Below the pieces are notes generated by a model. That model had not been told where the DNA came from, made no database searches, and saw only the letters and a list, made by a program, of their open reading frames with translations. DNA of 64,000 nucleotides from Thermothielavioides terrestris NRRL 8126. Its lineage: Eukaryota; Ascomycota; Sordariomycetes; Sordariales; Chaetomiaceae. Position numbers and translations under genes: made by a program. Of this stretch, positions 46,983 through 58,507 are shown piece by piece. The stretch is from assembly GCF_000226115.1 (NCBI RefSeq), contig NC_016457.1:2418001-2482000 (forward strand), given 5' to 3'. The stretch's first letter is position 1. Every line of letters starts with the position of its first letter.

Positions 46983-48121
46983 ATGGACCACACAGCAACG
47001 CACAATTCGCCACGCACATGGTTCCTCACCTCGTCGCTCTCCCCGCTGTGCGTCCGGCTGATCCGGCTGCTGCTGGCCCACGGCGACTACGTGGTCGCCT
47101 GTCTTCCGCCCGCCGAGATCGAGGACGAGACGCGGAGTGCCGAGTTCCGCGAGCTCATCAATGAGTGTAAGAGCAGCCGCAAGGACCGCGAGGGCTGGAA
47201 GGACCGCATACGCGGCATCCGCTGCGATGGACGCGCCATGGGCCAGTGCGGCGCCGCCGTCGCCGAGGCCGTGCAGGTGTTTGGCCGGATAGATATTTTG
47301 CTATGCTGCAAGTCTGAGGGTGCGTTCTTAACCGTGATATCACCCCTCCCTAAAAGAAAGCCTCGTTGACGCCTTGAACAGCCGTGATCGGCACCGTCGA
47401 GGAACTCTCGGCGACACCGGCAACACGCCATCTAGTGCGCGACCAGTTCGACGCTATCTTCTTCTCCCAGGTCAACTTCATCAAGGCCACGCTGCCCCAG
47501 CTGCGTGCCCAGCACACGGGCCACATCATTATCCTGACCAGCATCGGCGGCCACATCGGCACGCCGTGCATGCCCATGTACACGGCTGCCACCTGGGCGC
47601 TCGAAGGCTACTGCGACTCGCTGGCGTACGAGATCGCGCCTTTCAACATCAAGGTCACCATCGTGCAGCCCAACAAGGAGATCCAGAGCCTGACCAACAA
47701 GATCATCTTCGCGCCGCAGCTGCCCTTCTACGACGCCGATCTCAGCCCGGCCCCGAGCATGCGCGAGATGTTGAGCAACGTGCTCAACGCCAACCCGGAC
47801 ACGGCCATCGAGCAGTCCGAGGACGAGGTCCAGTACCGGTACCCGATCCTGCCGGCCGCGGCGTACGACAAGCTCGTCATGGAGACGGTGCACGCCCTGA
47901 CCGCCATCGGCGGCCACGAGAACCCGCCGGCGAGGCACATTGTTGGGTTCGAGGGGGCGGTGGCGGTCAAGGAGAAGCTCAAGACGGTGACGGAGGAGTT
48001 GGAGGATTTCGTCGAGGCGAGCTTGGCCGTGGATATCTTTGAGAGCGAGCTCAAGGCGGAGGCGAGGGAGGGCCGGTCGACAATCGAGGTCGTTCCCCCG
48101 GGGTCCGGGGCGAGCGCGTGA
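46983..48121 (+). CDS. SDR-like Rossmann protein with degenerate motifs
   Basis: Seen: two exons (46983-47319, 47382-48121; 358 residues), joined as CCKSEAVIGTVEEL. The fold is that of a short-chain dehydrogenase/reductase: a beta1-alphaA start TWFLTSSLSPLCVRLIRLLL, HGDYVVAC as beta2, FGRIDILLCC before beta4, GHIIILTSIGGHIGTP as beta5, and ALEGYCDSLAYEIAPFNIKV as alphaF to beta6. The usual TGxxxGxG loop is absent (TSSLSPLCV). NNAG is replaced by CCKS. The catalytic YxxxK is YTAAT, with Tyr kept and Lys replaced by Thr. The C-terminal extension of about 130 residues is charged. Most likely this is a non-catalytic or altered-cofactor SDR relative. It is otherwise intact, so it is not an obvious pseudogene. 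Divergent from SER1; no functional link is evident. Confidence 0.8.
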
Positions 48122-48949
48122 GGCCGACGCCGACGCCGGGAATGGATATTAGAAATATTAAACCTGCTCTGTCTGGTTTTTCCTTTGGGTTCAAGGAGTT
48201 GGCCTAGAAAAAGAAGGGACAGCTTGAAGCGACGGAATGAATGATACCTGATTTTACGCAGTCTCTTACCGATGCGCCCTCATCTAACGTACTTTATTAC
48301 CTACCTACCACGGAGTGCCTTATTCGTCATGTCCAATCCTGTATGCTATGTTGGCATCTCAAGATCCTTTCGAGACTGATAGTCCACCTCCCGCGTACTG
48401 TAAGTTACTCCTCCAGTGAATTACTTCCATGATTACCCCGGGTCCCTATCTTACGTTCAGGGGCCATAACCTCACCTGAACAGGCGGCTCAGGCGGGGTC
48501 AGCCCCCCGGAGCGCAGCACAGTGGGCTGCCAATTGCAGTGGGCCATAACGTTAGCTCCGCCCCGGACCGACGCTTGGGCCCGCAGCGCCCACCGAACGT
48601 TACGGTGTTCCCAACACTATCCGGGGATGCGGTCTTGGATGCCCGGGCTATCGATTCTCGGCTTCGGCCAAATCCCTTTTTTGGAGACTGCGACATCTCA
48701 GGTCGCACAGAAACGCCAAGTCGCACCGCAACGTGCACTAAGCCTCCGCTGTACCCTCCTGTGCCCTGTACTTCAAGTTAGCACTCTCGGCGCTCGACTC
48801 GCTCGGTTTCGGCGCGACACGGGCAGCGGCGCGGCTGTGGAAGCATCGCGCTGCGGCCTGCGGCTCTCGACATGCGGTTGCCCTCGACCGGACGCTTCCT
48901 CCTTGCCTGCGCTGCCCCGACCCCCGGGGCATGATCACCGCGCGCAAAA
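48122..48949. other. Spacer upstream of TRS120
   Basis: 828 bp without a gene; nothing structured seen. Confidence 0.6.
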
Positions 48950-51900
48950 ATGACTCTCGATCCCCTCTCGCCCGTTGCCCCGGCGAGGGTCAAGGCCCTG
49001 GTGCTGCCCGTCGGCCTCATCAAGCGGGAGCGCTTCACCGCCTTCGTCGACCGTCTCAATGCGGAGAAGGTCGTCTTCCTCCGAGACGTCACGCCCGATG
49101 GCCGCCCTCACAGGAGTAAGGAGCGGACCGGGTTGCGCTGCCCCAAGATCGCTTGCTGACCGCCCGCCGTACAGACATGTTCTCGCCGCTGGCGTTCCCC
49201 GACGGCGCCATGTTCTACGACCTCACGCCACACCACCCTCCGCCGTCCCACCTCTCCCTCTCGCCGTTTGACCTCTTCCGCGAGCCGCTCGCCGTTATCG
49301 CCGTGGCCGACGGCGCCGAACTGCCCAACGCCGTCTTCAGCAAGCGGCATTCCGGCGGCAGGACCGTCGAAGAGGCAAACATACGATCGCTCTACCAGGA
49401 GCTGGAGGACTTGAGAGATCGCTATCCCAAAATGCTGGCCCACCAGGTGCTCTTGTTCGACTATCTGCCGGCCAAAGAGAATCCCATACCAGTGCCCGAG
49501 GGCATCATCACGATACCGCCTGTCGAGCAGCTCAAGCGGACCACGATCAAGACCGTCATGTGCGACATATCCGCCATTGTCCTGGCTGAGATGACCACTC
49601 TGGCCAAATCGTACGAGGGCATGTCGTTCATTGACTCTCCCGGCCACTCCTCTGCCCATCAGGTGAACGCAATGGACGAGTCCGCCGGCTTCGCCAGGAG
49701 GAACTCGCAGTTTGCGTTGCCCCTCAACCGGTCGAGTTCGACCAGCGGAGTCGCGGACAGGAGTCATGTGCGCATGTCGATGCCGCCCGTCACTTCGAAG
49801 GGGCAACCGTTCGGCTCGAGCAGCTCCACTCCCTCGCGGCCCTCCACACCCGTCAGCGGCAACAAACCCCTGCCGACGCCGCCGTCTACGTTTGATAGCA
49901 TCATCGGACCTATGGAGTCCACTAGCGCCGAGCAGACAAGCCGTTCCCGATCTGACTGGACCGATGGTTTCAGAGCCCAGAGCCAAGAGCGGGTGTCAGT
50001 ACAAGGGTACGGCCCGGGCGGGCTCAACGAGCGATGGAGGAGCAAAGGAAGGTGCCGGGTTCAGGTGGTCGTGGGGTCGCTTTATCTCCAGGCTGGGCTC
50101 TGGAACAATGCGCTCAAGGAGCTCGCCGAGGCAGCTACCGTAGCTAAGTCGATTAATGACCACCTCTGGCACGGAAAGGCTTTAGAGCTCGCCCTCATAT
50201 GTCTATTGCTGCTAGGCTGGGCCGGCATCGAGTTTCAGGTGCCGAGCATCATGCTCCCTCCGCACGACAAGGGCACGAGCATCGCGGCTGCGCTCCAGGA
50301 AGCCGAGTTAAGAGACCCCAGTCAACCTCGCTGGCTGCGGAATCTCCAGGTCCATATTCCCGAGCTGGTTGACCGCATCATCGGGCTCTACTCGAGGATA
50401 TCGGCCGAACACTTACCGCCGCTGCCCTTTTCTGAGGCGGTCATCAGGCTCTGCAAAATACTGGCCGCACTTCACACTGCCGACGGCAGGCTCTGCCCGG
50501 AGTCCTTGGACATGATTGTCCTCGGCCGGCCGCCCAAGAAACCTTTGACGACATCGCCCCGATTCACCATCCAACCCACTCGGACCCTGATCGTCGCCAC
50601 GCTCTTCCGGGCCTTCCCCGCGTCTTCGTCTGAGCTCCTTACCACAGCGGACCGAGTGGTGATTCTCAGCGGGATAGCGTCCTTGCTGGGCCACCTCGGA
50701 TTCCAGCGGAAGAAGGCGATGGTTATGAAAGAGCTCGTCTCGGTCCTGGTGGGCGGCTTGGTCGAGGCCCGCACACGGGGTGCCGCCGATGTTGGCATCC
50801 ACCCGGCTGCTGGCCTGGCTGGGCTCAACGGCGCCGGCCCTCGAGAGGGAGGTGGCGGTGCGCTAGAGCTTGCCGAAGGCGATGTCGAGCACGGAATTGA
50901 TTCCTTCCTGGGACTATTACTTAGGACCTATGGGGTGGTGGGCGGCAATGCTGCCGGGAAATCCGAAGACGACTCTGATGCGGCGGTCATCGCCCGGATC
51001 CAGAAGCAGTCTGCCGCGAGATTCTTTGGCATGCAGTCCGCCAAGCTCGACATCCTCCGCGCTTGCATCAACTTCTCCGAGGCCCTGCCGGACTTTGCCG
51101 GCGTCTTGAAGTACTCGAGCGACTTGCTGCGAACTGCTGGCAGCGGCATCGCCCCGGGACCGCGCAGAGAGAACGCCTACCCCTCGATAACGAGGGAAGA
51201 ACAGGTTCGGTTGGTCGCCAACATTCTGAAGACGTCGAACCTATCGAAACGCCTGGGGATCGGCGCTTTGACTGCCGAGTATTGGGATGAGTTCTTGGTC
51301 CGCGGTATCACACTGGAAACACTGCCGCCGACGAGGATGCCCGTGCCGCACGCCAAGACGGTCCTTCCTGGCATAACCGCAGCGCGGAGCTCGCAGGATG
51401 TCGACCCATTTATCTACAACCCCTTCTTGAAGCGCCCGGACACTGCAACAATCGACCGGACGCTGGTGGCCGGAGAGCCGGCCACCTTCCGTCTCACGCT
51501 CCAGAACCCTTACGAGATGGAGGTCGAGCTGGAGAGTATCCGACTCGAAACCGAGGGCGCTGAGTTCGAGTCGGCGGTGGAGAGTACCGTGATCGGAGCC
51601 TACCGGACGCAGATCATGAGGATATCGGGCACTCCAAAATGCGCGGGCGCGGTCAAGGTCACGGGCGCCGTGATCAAAGTTCGAGGGTGCCGGGAGAGGA
51701 GGTTTCCCATTTTTGCGGACCCGTGGGCTCCCGAGGACGAGGCCAAAGTGAAGGCCATCGGACTCGGAGCTCTCGACGTGAACGCCGAGGCCGTGTCACC
51801 GGCTATCCAGCGCCTGAAGCCGGAACACATTGAACTGAATGTCATTGCTCCGCAGCCCGTTGTGGTGATCAAGTCGTCCACGCTTCCCCAGTCATCGGTT

Positions 51901-53358
51901 ATGATTCTGGAAGGGGAGCGCCAGTGCTTCTCTCTTACCTTGCAGAATCTCTCCGCCACAACGCCGGTGGATTTCCTCCTCTTCTCCTTCAAGGACTCGA
52001 CGCAGGAACCTCTGCAGCTGGCGCTGAACAACCGCGAGGCAACCGCCACGGAGCTGTACGAGTATGAGCTGGTCCTGGCGAAGAAGCAGCCGCTGAGGCT
52101 GAGGAACCGTGACGACAGCAAAAGGTTCATCGCTCCGGGGCAGACGGCAACGTTTGACTTTGAGCTCCTCGGCCGGCCGGGGCTCACGCATGGTCTCATA
52201 CAGGTTGACTACGCGCATCTCGGCGTGCCGCACGACGAGGTGGCGGAAAAATTCTACACCCGCCAGGTGTCGATGGAACTCACGGTTACTGTCAACGCCA
52301 GCGTGGAGATCACGCGGGTGGACGTCCTCCCGCTCACGGGCCCCATACCGGCACCGCTGTGGTCGCGGGTCGCCAGTCCGCAGGAACCCCCCGTCGAGCT
52401 CACGGCCGACTCCCACTGCCTGCTGCTGCTGGACCTCCGCAACTCGTGGCCCAGCCAAATGGCCGTTCACCTCGAGTCATCGGACGGAGTGCAGGTCGAG
52501 GAGCACATCCTACCCGGCAACACGTCCCGCGTCGTCGTGCCCATCAGACGCATCTACCTCGAAGACCCGCACGCCTTCATCCCGGCACTCAACCCAGCGC
52601 GGCAGCGCCAGTTCGTGGTCAGCACCAAGATCTCGCCCGAAGTCGAGCGCGCGAACCGCGAGGCCTTCTGGTACCGCGAGAAGGTCCTCGACACGCTCCG
52701 CGGCACATGGCGCACCGTCTCCCCGGGCGGCCACGGCCGCCGGCGGGCAGGCGAGATCGAGCTGCGCGCGGTGCGGTTCACGGCGCGCATGATCGAGGCG
52801 ATCAAGATCGACGAAGTCGACATCGACATCGCCGTCGTGGACCCCGCCACGGGCGAGCCGCTGCGCAGCAGCGCCAGCAACAGCTACGTCGTGGCCACCG
52901 ACGACTTCCTCCAGCTGCGCGTGCGCGTGACCAACCGCTCGGCGCGGCCCATCTACCCGCTGCTGCGCCTGACGCCGGCGCTGTGCCACCGCCCGTTCAA
53001 CGTGTCGCTCGACTTCACGCGCAAGATGGCCCGGTTCGCGTGGAACGGCAACCTGCAGCAGGCGCTGCCGCTGCTGGCGGGCGGCGGCGGCGCGGCCGAG
53101 CTGACGATGGGCGTCACGGCGCTGTGCCGCGGCGAGTTCGAGATCGCGGGCAGCGTCGAGGAGGCCAGGCTGTGGACCGACCCCGAGGAGGAGCGGGCGC
53201 GGGAGGAGAGGGAGAGGGAGGAGAAGAAGGGCCACCGGAGGGAGCGGACGGAGATCGAGGCGCAAGCGATCATTCTGGGCGCCGCGCTGGGGAAGAGGCA
53301 GCGGAGGGTGTGGCATGCCAGGAGGCCGTGTCGGCTGGTGGTGAGGGATCGGGAGTGA
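48950..53358 (+). CDS. TRS120: TRAPPII subunit TRS120 (HypA)
   Basis: Subunit of TRAPPII, the exchange factor for Rab11/Ypt31 at the late Golgi; the Aspergillus orthologue HypA is needed for polarised growth. Seen: exon 1 48950-49115, intron 49116-49174, exon 2 49175-53358, total 1,449 residues. The N-terminus reads VKALVLPVGLIKRERFTAFV and then FPDGAMFYDLTPHHPP across the splice. Later come RCRVQVVVGSLYLQAGLWNNALKELAEA and long helical repeats, and a beta-rich C-terminal half with immunoglobulin-like units (PFIYNPFLKRPD, ATFRLTLQNPYEMEVELESI, MILEGERQCFSLTLQNL). A disordered Ser/Thr/Pro-rich insertion lies at about residues 220-320. Length agrees with the family. Confidence 0.93.
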
Positions 53359-53931
53359 TGGCTCAGGACTATGGGGGAAAGGGGGGCGGGGGTGGTTGAA
53401 TAGAACGAGTGTGGGTAACTACATGGGACATGAAGCTATGGGGCACGGAGGTAGTGTAGTGTAGAAGAAGATGTGGTTGTAACGCTTGGAGATACCTAGG
53501 TACTTAATGATGTTGTCGCTCTCGGGCTTGGCTGCGGTCTAGACTCTGCATGTCGGCAAAGCGCGGCATAGGTACACACTTTATCAGCGATCTCGGATCT
53601 TATCTGAAATCTTCGACCGCTCGCCACTTACCGTTTCCTCTCGAATGCCGCGGCATTTGTGATTAGCACACTCAATTGAACATGTTTGATTCATAGTATA
53701 ATTTCTCTTCTTCGTTGTTTTTCCCTATTTGTTAGACGAAACCCTTTCCGAGGACCGCAGGGCCAGTGAGGGAAGAAGATACTCGCTCAAGCCGGAAACT
53801 CATCAACACTCTAACGAGTCTGAGCAACGAAAAACACTTTGTATGAAGCCGGGCTTGAGACGGCGGCTCCTCGAGAAGAAAGGATAGTGAGCAGTATCAG
53901 AAGAGAGCAAAGGAAAAGAGAGAGGGAAAAA
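53359..53931. other. Spacer TRS120 / PABA synthase
   Basis: 573 bp with no gene; the final part before 53932 is purine-rich (AAGAGAGCAAAGG...). Confidence 0.6.
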
Positions 53932-56571
53932 ATGCCCCGCCCGCGCATCCTCTTCCTCGACGCCCACGACTCCTTCTCCAACAACATCACCTCGCTGCTC
54001 ACCACCCTCCTGGACGCCGATGTCTCCGTCCTGACCATCGACGACCCTGCCCTCCTCGTGCCGCCGCTGTCCACCCATTCTCACCCCCTCCACCCCTCCC
54101 AAGAAGTTCAAAATCAGAATGGCGAAGACGAAGCCGCCCTCCGCGCCCGCTTCACCGCCGAGCTGCGCCGCTACGACGCCCTCGTGTGCGGGCCGGGCCC
54201 CGGCAGCCCGGACAACCCGGCCGACGTCGGCGTGATGCGCTTCGTGTGGCAGCTCGCCGACGACGACCGCGAAGAAATCCTGCCCGTGCTGGGCGTGTGT
54301 CTGGGCTTCCAGAGCCTGGTGCGCGCGCACGGCGGGCGGGTCGGCAGGCTTGCGCGTGGCCTGCACGGCATGGTCAGGGAGATTGTGCACCGCGGCGCGG
54401 CTGCGGGGGCCGGTGAGGGAGGGGATGTTTTTGAGGGGGTCGGCCGGTTCAGGGCGACGCTTTATCATAGTCTGTGTGGGGATGTTGGGCAGGCGGAGGT
54501 CGGGGACGAGCGGGAGTGGGAGGCGGCGAGGTGGCGGCCGTTCGCGAGGTGTCCTGATCTGGTGCCGCTTGCGTGGGTGGAGGAGGAGCGGGAGGGCCGG
54601 GCGAAGGAGAGGATCCTGATGGCTGTTAAGCACAGGACGAAGCCGTTCTGGGGCGTGCAGTATCACCCGGAGTCGGTCTGCACTGAGGAGGAGGGGAATA
54701 AAGTCATTGTGAACTGGTTCCGAGAGGCGCAGAGGTGGAACGCGCAGAGAGGGAGAGTCGCTGTGACGGAAGGGATTGGGCTGGCCCGAGCAGCGACGAA
54801 GCCGAGTTTGTTGTCGCAGCTTGCTGGCGGAGCGGCTGAACACGACGGCCCCCGGCAGTGGTGGGAGGAGTTCGAGGCGAACCCGGCGCTGCAGTCTCTT
54901 ACGGTGCCGCTGCCGCCCGGCGTGCAGGTTCCGGATATCGTGGAGGCTGTCGGCGCCGAGTGCTTAGAGCAAATCGTGCTTGACTCGGCGAACGCAGCCC
55001 CCGCGACGTCTAGGGCTGATGTGCGTGGACGGTACAGCATCATTGCGGCCGGGTTGGACGAGGCTCTGCGTGTCGAGCACCACGTCGGCGATTCCTATGT
55101 CACCGTCAAAGTTGGAGGTCTCGGGCGTCCGTCTATGCACTCGTCAGACAAGATCCCGCTTGCGCAGTACGGCAGCGTATGGGGTCTGATCGCGGCGTTT
55201 CACGAGGCGCGGCGTTTGGAGGCCGCAGAGCCAGCGTACTCCCCCTTCGTCGGCGGCTTCATAGGCTACATCACATACGAGCAAGGCTTGAGCGATATTG
55301 GCGTCTTCCTGGAGCAACCACGTGCGCATCGGCGGCCTGATATTTGCCTTGTCTGGGTCACCAAAAGCATTGTCGTCGACCATCTGCAGGGGTTGGTCCA
55401 TGTCCAGCACCTCAGTTCCAACTTCTCACACGTCGGTGACCGCTGGGTGGAGAAGACGGCGGACAAGCTGCGGTCGCTGCAGAACCCTCGACGTCGACCG
55501 TCTTTTGCCTTGCCAGACGAAGCGTTGAAAGCCCAGTCCCCCAAGGCACGGCGTCCTTCACGAAGTGGTTCGATCCAGACACCTCAAACAAAGGAGTACG
55601 AAGCCAAAGTCCGAATATGCCAAGAATACATCGCAGCCGGCGAGTCCTACGAGCTCTGCCTAACCGATCAGACGACGCTCACCCGCCCCTTGAGCGCTCA
55701 GGCGCCTCGCACCGACACCATCACCCCCCTCTCTCCCTCGCGGAAGCAACAGCAGCGTCGCTATTCCAACTGCCCTGGCCCCCTGCTCTCCTCGTCGTCC
55801 TGGGCCCTCTTCAAACGGCTCCGCACGCACCAGCCGGCGCCCTTCGCATCGTACCTCCGCCTCGGCGGCGCGACCCTCGTCAGCGCGTCGCCGGAGCGCT
55901 TCCTGACCTACGACCGCGCCGGGCGCTGCTCGATGCGGCCGATGAAGGGCACGGTGCGCAAGTCGGAGCGCGTGGCGACGCTCGCGCAGGCCGAGCGCAT
56001 CCTGCACGTGCCCAAGGAGGAGGCCGAGAACCTGATGATCGTCGACCTGGTCCGGCACGACCTGCACGGCGTGTGCGGCGCCGGCAACGTGACCGTGCCC
56101 CACCTGCTCAAGGTCGAGGAGTACCAGAGCGTGTTCCAGATGATCACCGTCGTCGAGGGCCAGCTGCCTGCGCGTGCTCGGGGTGAAGACGCCTCGTCTT
56201 CGTACACGGGCCTGGACGTCCTCGCCGCTAGCCTGCCGCCGGGCAGCATGACGGGCGCGCCGAAGAAGCGGAGTTGCGAGATCCTGAGGGAGATTGAAGG
56301 CCATCAGGAGAGGGGACTCTACTCGGGTGTGGTGGGGTACATGTGCGCGACGGGGCGGGGCGACTGGAGCGTGACGATCCGGAGTCTGTTCCGGTGGGAT
56401 GATGAGCAGGTGGTTGTCAACGGCGATGACGGGCCTGAGAAGCGCGAGGTGTGGCGGATTGGGGCTGGAGGCGCCGTCACCATTTTGAGTACCCCAGAGG
56501 GCGAGAGGGAGGAGATGTTCACGAAGCTTGCCGGGCCGCTGCGGGTGTTTGGAGAGCAGGCGTGCTGGTAG
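53932..56571 (+). CDS. pabaA: Bifunctional aminodeoxychorismate (PABA) synthase
   Basis: Fused glutamine amidotransferase and chorismate-converting synthase that makes 4-amino-4-deoxychorismate for p-aminobenzoate and folate. Seen: one intronless frame of 879 codons. I start at MPRPRILFLDAHDSFSNN (53932) because the region before it is promoter-like and the amidotransferase begins here. Amidotransferase: CGPGPGSPDNPADVG, nucleophile Cys in GVCLGFQSL, and His-Glu in GVQYHPESVC. Synthase: VGGFIGYITYEQG, ESYELCLTDQTTL, RFLTYDRAGRCSMRPMKGT, NLMIVDLVRHDLHGV, GSMTGAPKKRSCEI and GLYSGVVGYM. The MKGT motif carries the Lys typical of PabB; anthranilate synthase has Ala there. The order (PabA then PabB) is normal for fungi. 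Confidence 0.95.
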   Translation: MPRPRILFLDAHDSFSNNITSLLTTLLDADVSVLTIDDPALLVPPLSTHSHPLHPSQEVQNQNGEDEAALRARFTAELRRYDALVCGPGPGSPDNPADVGVMRFVWQLADDDREEILPVLGVCLGFQSLVRAHGGRVGRLARGLHGMVREIVHRGAAAGAGEGGDVFEGVGRFRATLYHSLCGDVGQAEVGDEREWEAARWRPFARCPDLVPLAWVEEEREGRAKERILMAVKHRTKPFWGVQYHPESVCTEEEGNKVIVNWFREAQRWNAQRGRVAVTEGIGLARAATKPSLLSQLAGGAAEHDGPRQWWEEFEANPALQSLTVPLPPGVQVPDIVEAVGAECLEQIVLDSANAAPATSRADVRGRYSIIAAGLDEALRVEHHVGDSYVTVKVGGLGRPSMHSSDKIPLAQYGSVWGLIAAFHEARRLEAAEPAYSPFVGGFIGYITYEQGLSDIGVFLEQPRAHRRPDICLVWVTKSIVVDHLQGLVHVQHLSSNFSHVGDRWVEKTADKLRSLQNPRRRPSFALPDEALKAQSPKARRPSRSGSIQTPQTKEYEAKVRICQEYIAAGESYELCLTDQTTLTRPLSAQAPRTDTITPLSPSRKQQQRRYSNCPGPLLSSSSWALFKRLRTHQPAPFASYLRLGGATLVSASPERFLTYDRAGRCSMRPMKGTVRKSERVATLAQAERILHVPKEEAENLMIVDLVRHDLHGVCGAGNVTVPHLLKVEEYQSVFQMITVVEGQLPARARGEDASSSYTGLDVLAASLPPGSMTGAPKKRSCEILREIEGHQERGLYSGVVGYMCATGRGDWSVTIRSLFRWDDEQVVVNGDDGPEKREVWRIGAGGAVTILSTPEGEREEMFTKLAGPLRVFGEQACW

Positions 56572-57065
56572 TCGAATCTGGGTTTGGCGTTGCGTTTCAA
56601 GGGGCTGGAACCTCTCATCAGGGATCTAGATGCGGGCGAGGTGGGATAGACAGGAGGAGGATGGATACTCAACGTGTCTGGGAACCATATCAAAAGCGAT
56701 GGCGTTCTGACGGGTTTAGACATTTGAAGGCTCAACGGCGGCATTCTGGGATACAAGGCTTTAACGCGTTGTACAATAACCGGTCAAGAACTTTGACATA
56801 TGGGGTTGGAATAACAATGTGAAATGTCTCTCCATGCCGTTAAGCCTGCCCCTTTCCAACGCTCCAAGCCTTCATGCAATAACCCGCCCAAACCCACCGT
56901 CCGTCTCTACCCGCTTGTGGTGTACCGATTGGCGTGTCAAGTGAAACGCCTGACACGAGAAAATACCGCCCTGAAAGATGCGCCACTCCTTTCCATTCCC
57001 ACCCTCATCGCCCAAAAACCCTCCCAGCGTTTGGACCAGCCTGTCACTCTGCCTCTGCCCTCAAC
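56572..57065. other. Convergent spacer PABA synthase / VPS55
   Basis: 494 bp of 3' flank; no feature recognised. Confidence 0.6.
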
Positions 57066-57552
57066 CTAAAACTCCTGCTCTTCCTGGAAGAACATGGCAA
57101 AACTGATAATCGTCCCGTAGATCAGCAGGCCGCCAATGACCGACATGACCATTGCCGGAATCGAGATGATATTCGAGTGTGCGAGCAGGACAGGGAGCGC
57201 TACAACAGCAACTGGAGTCAGCAAAGCGGCCAACCAAACCGTCACTCCTTTCACAAGACCAGAAACATGCAAAGAAAGAAGGGAGAGAAAACCTACCAAT
57301 ACCCATAACCACCAAGAAGCCGGTGCAGAAGCGGCCGAGGTCCAGCACGGCGGCGCCCGAGCTCTCGACGAAGTCGTCCGGGTTCGCGCAGTGGCTGCAG
57401 ATCCAGTTGGGCACGGGCGCCAGCACGTAGGTGGCGACCACCAGCAGCGGGTAGTAGGCGTGCCAGAGCGCGCACGACAGGATGACGAGCAGGAAGCCGA
57501 CGGCCAGCACGAAGGAGAGCGCGATGATGGTCTTGAGGCCGGCTGTTGGCAT
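57066..57552 (-). CDS. VPS55: VPS55 endosomal membrane protein (LEPROT family)
   Basis: Four-helix membrane protein acting with Vps68 in late-endosome to vacuole trafficking; animal relatives are LEPROT/LEPROTL1. Seen: two exons (57297-57552 and 57066-57199, 97-nt intron) giving 129 residues, the normal length. Helices: IIALSFVLAVGFLLVILSC, then YYPLLVVATYVLAPVPNWIC, ALPVLLAHSNIISIPAMV joined over the splice, and MSVIGGLLIYGTIISFAMFF. The VPS55 signature PNWICSHCANPDDF is present. The acidic end EEQEF is typical. Divergent from PRE5 across a spacer that now contains a transposon-like element. Confidence 0.95.
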
Positions 57553-58056
57553 GCTGGGCGGGCTGGGATGGATGTTGCCTTGTACAAATTCTACGCTGAT
57601 TTGGTAGTTTTCGGGATGGCCGCGGAATCGCGGTGTTCCTCCGTCTGCTTAGGCGGGGAGGTTGTTGCGCTGATTTTTACTTGTTCTATCGACCGGGAGG
57701 CGGGGGAGAGCGCGGACGCTTGGTGCTGGCGGAGGGGCTTGCTGCTGGCGAGATTTCGGGTCACGAGCCCGAAATAATCGGTCGGTAATGTTTTGAGTCA
57801 AGCAGCGGGATGGCGGTCCCTGAGCGAAGTCGTTGCGGATTGTACCGTCGCGCTGTGCACCAGCGCGCTCGTTCAACTCGGCTGGTTATGTCCAAGTTGG
57901 CGGCTGGCGATGACGGCGCAGTTGGAGCTGTGATGACCCAGACAGGCCGTCGTCAGCCTTGGCGGACCCCTGTCCGGACTGGGGTTTATTGCGCTAAGCC
58001 TTGATGGGTTAGTGAGCTTGGAATGCAGTGGCTCATGCTACCCAAATAGCGGGCCA

Positions 58057-58065
58057 TATTTTCTT
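58057..58065 (+). repeat. Target-site duplication, left copy
   Basis: TATTTTCTT immediately before the left TIR; identical to 58508-58516. Confidence 0.85.
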
Positions 58066-58507
58066 CGACCCCATTAAATCCACAACCCCTTTTCATTAGA
58101 ACCACAACCCCTTGGGAGGTGGCCCGTGCGCTCCCACCCAAATTTTGCAGCGCGCATCACCACGAGCCCGAGTTACATAAGCACATGTCACCCTAACCCT
58201 AGGTACGAGCCACCACAGGATTACATAACAATGTCGTTACTACAGTAAAAAACAAAGCCATGGCCAACCTCGACGCCCTTGAAGGCTGTAGCAGGGCTTC
58301 GGCGTCTACCTAGTACATTTCTAAGCGCCTTGCCTAGCGCATTGCCCCTTTAACAATACTAGCAACATCGCCTATTTTATGTGTGCGTTTCCTGTGTGTT
58401 CAGTTCCTGTGTGTGCAGTTCCTGTGTGTGCATTTCTTGGGAGCGCACGGGCCGCCCCTCGGGGATTGTGGTTCTAATGAAAAGGGTTTGTGGATTTAAT
58501 GGGGTCG
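58066..58507. mobile_element. 442-bp non-autonomous TIR element (MULE-like MITE)
   Basis: Seen: terminal inverted repeats of about 70 bp, left 58066-58135 and right 58439-58507. The outermost 20 bp (CGACCCCATTAAATCCACAA) match exactly. There is one mismatch in the first 42 bp, and the inner 15 bp (GGCCCGTGCGCTCCC) are identical. The element is bordered by an exact 9-bp direct repeat TATTTTCTT at 58057-58065 and 58508-58516, as expected of a target-site duplication. The interior of about 300 bp has no coding capacity but holds a 15-bp minisatellite and CCCTAACCCTA. Family knowledge: 9-bp duplications with long TIRs are typical of Mutator-like elements; Merlin (8-9 bp) is an alternative. It ends 266 bp before the PRE5 start codon. 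High TIR identity and an intact duplication imply fairly recent insertion with no sign of heavy C-to-T (RIP) decay. Confidence 0.85.
58380..58438 (+). repeat. Minisatellite, four ~15-bp units
   Basis: Imperfect units TGTGTGCGTTTCC, TGTGTGTTCAGTTCC, TGTGTGTGCAGTTCC and TGTGTGTGCATTTCTT lie in tandem directly inside the right TIR of the element. Confidence 0.8.

Noticed and set aside
46495..47019. 174-codon minus-strand frame overlapping the SDR start
   Set aside because: No motif, and it overlaps a well-supported gene start on the other strand.
58066..58507. Reading the element as a hairpin terminator or regulatory palindrome only
   Set aside because: The exact 9-bp direct repeats at both outer edges are better explained by transposon insertion.
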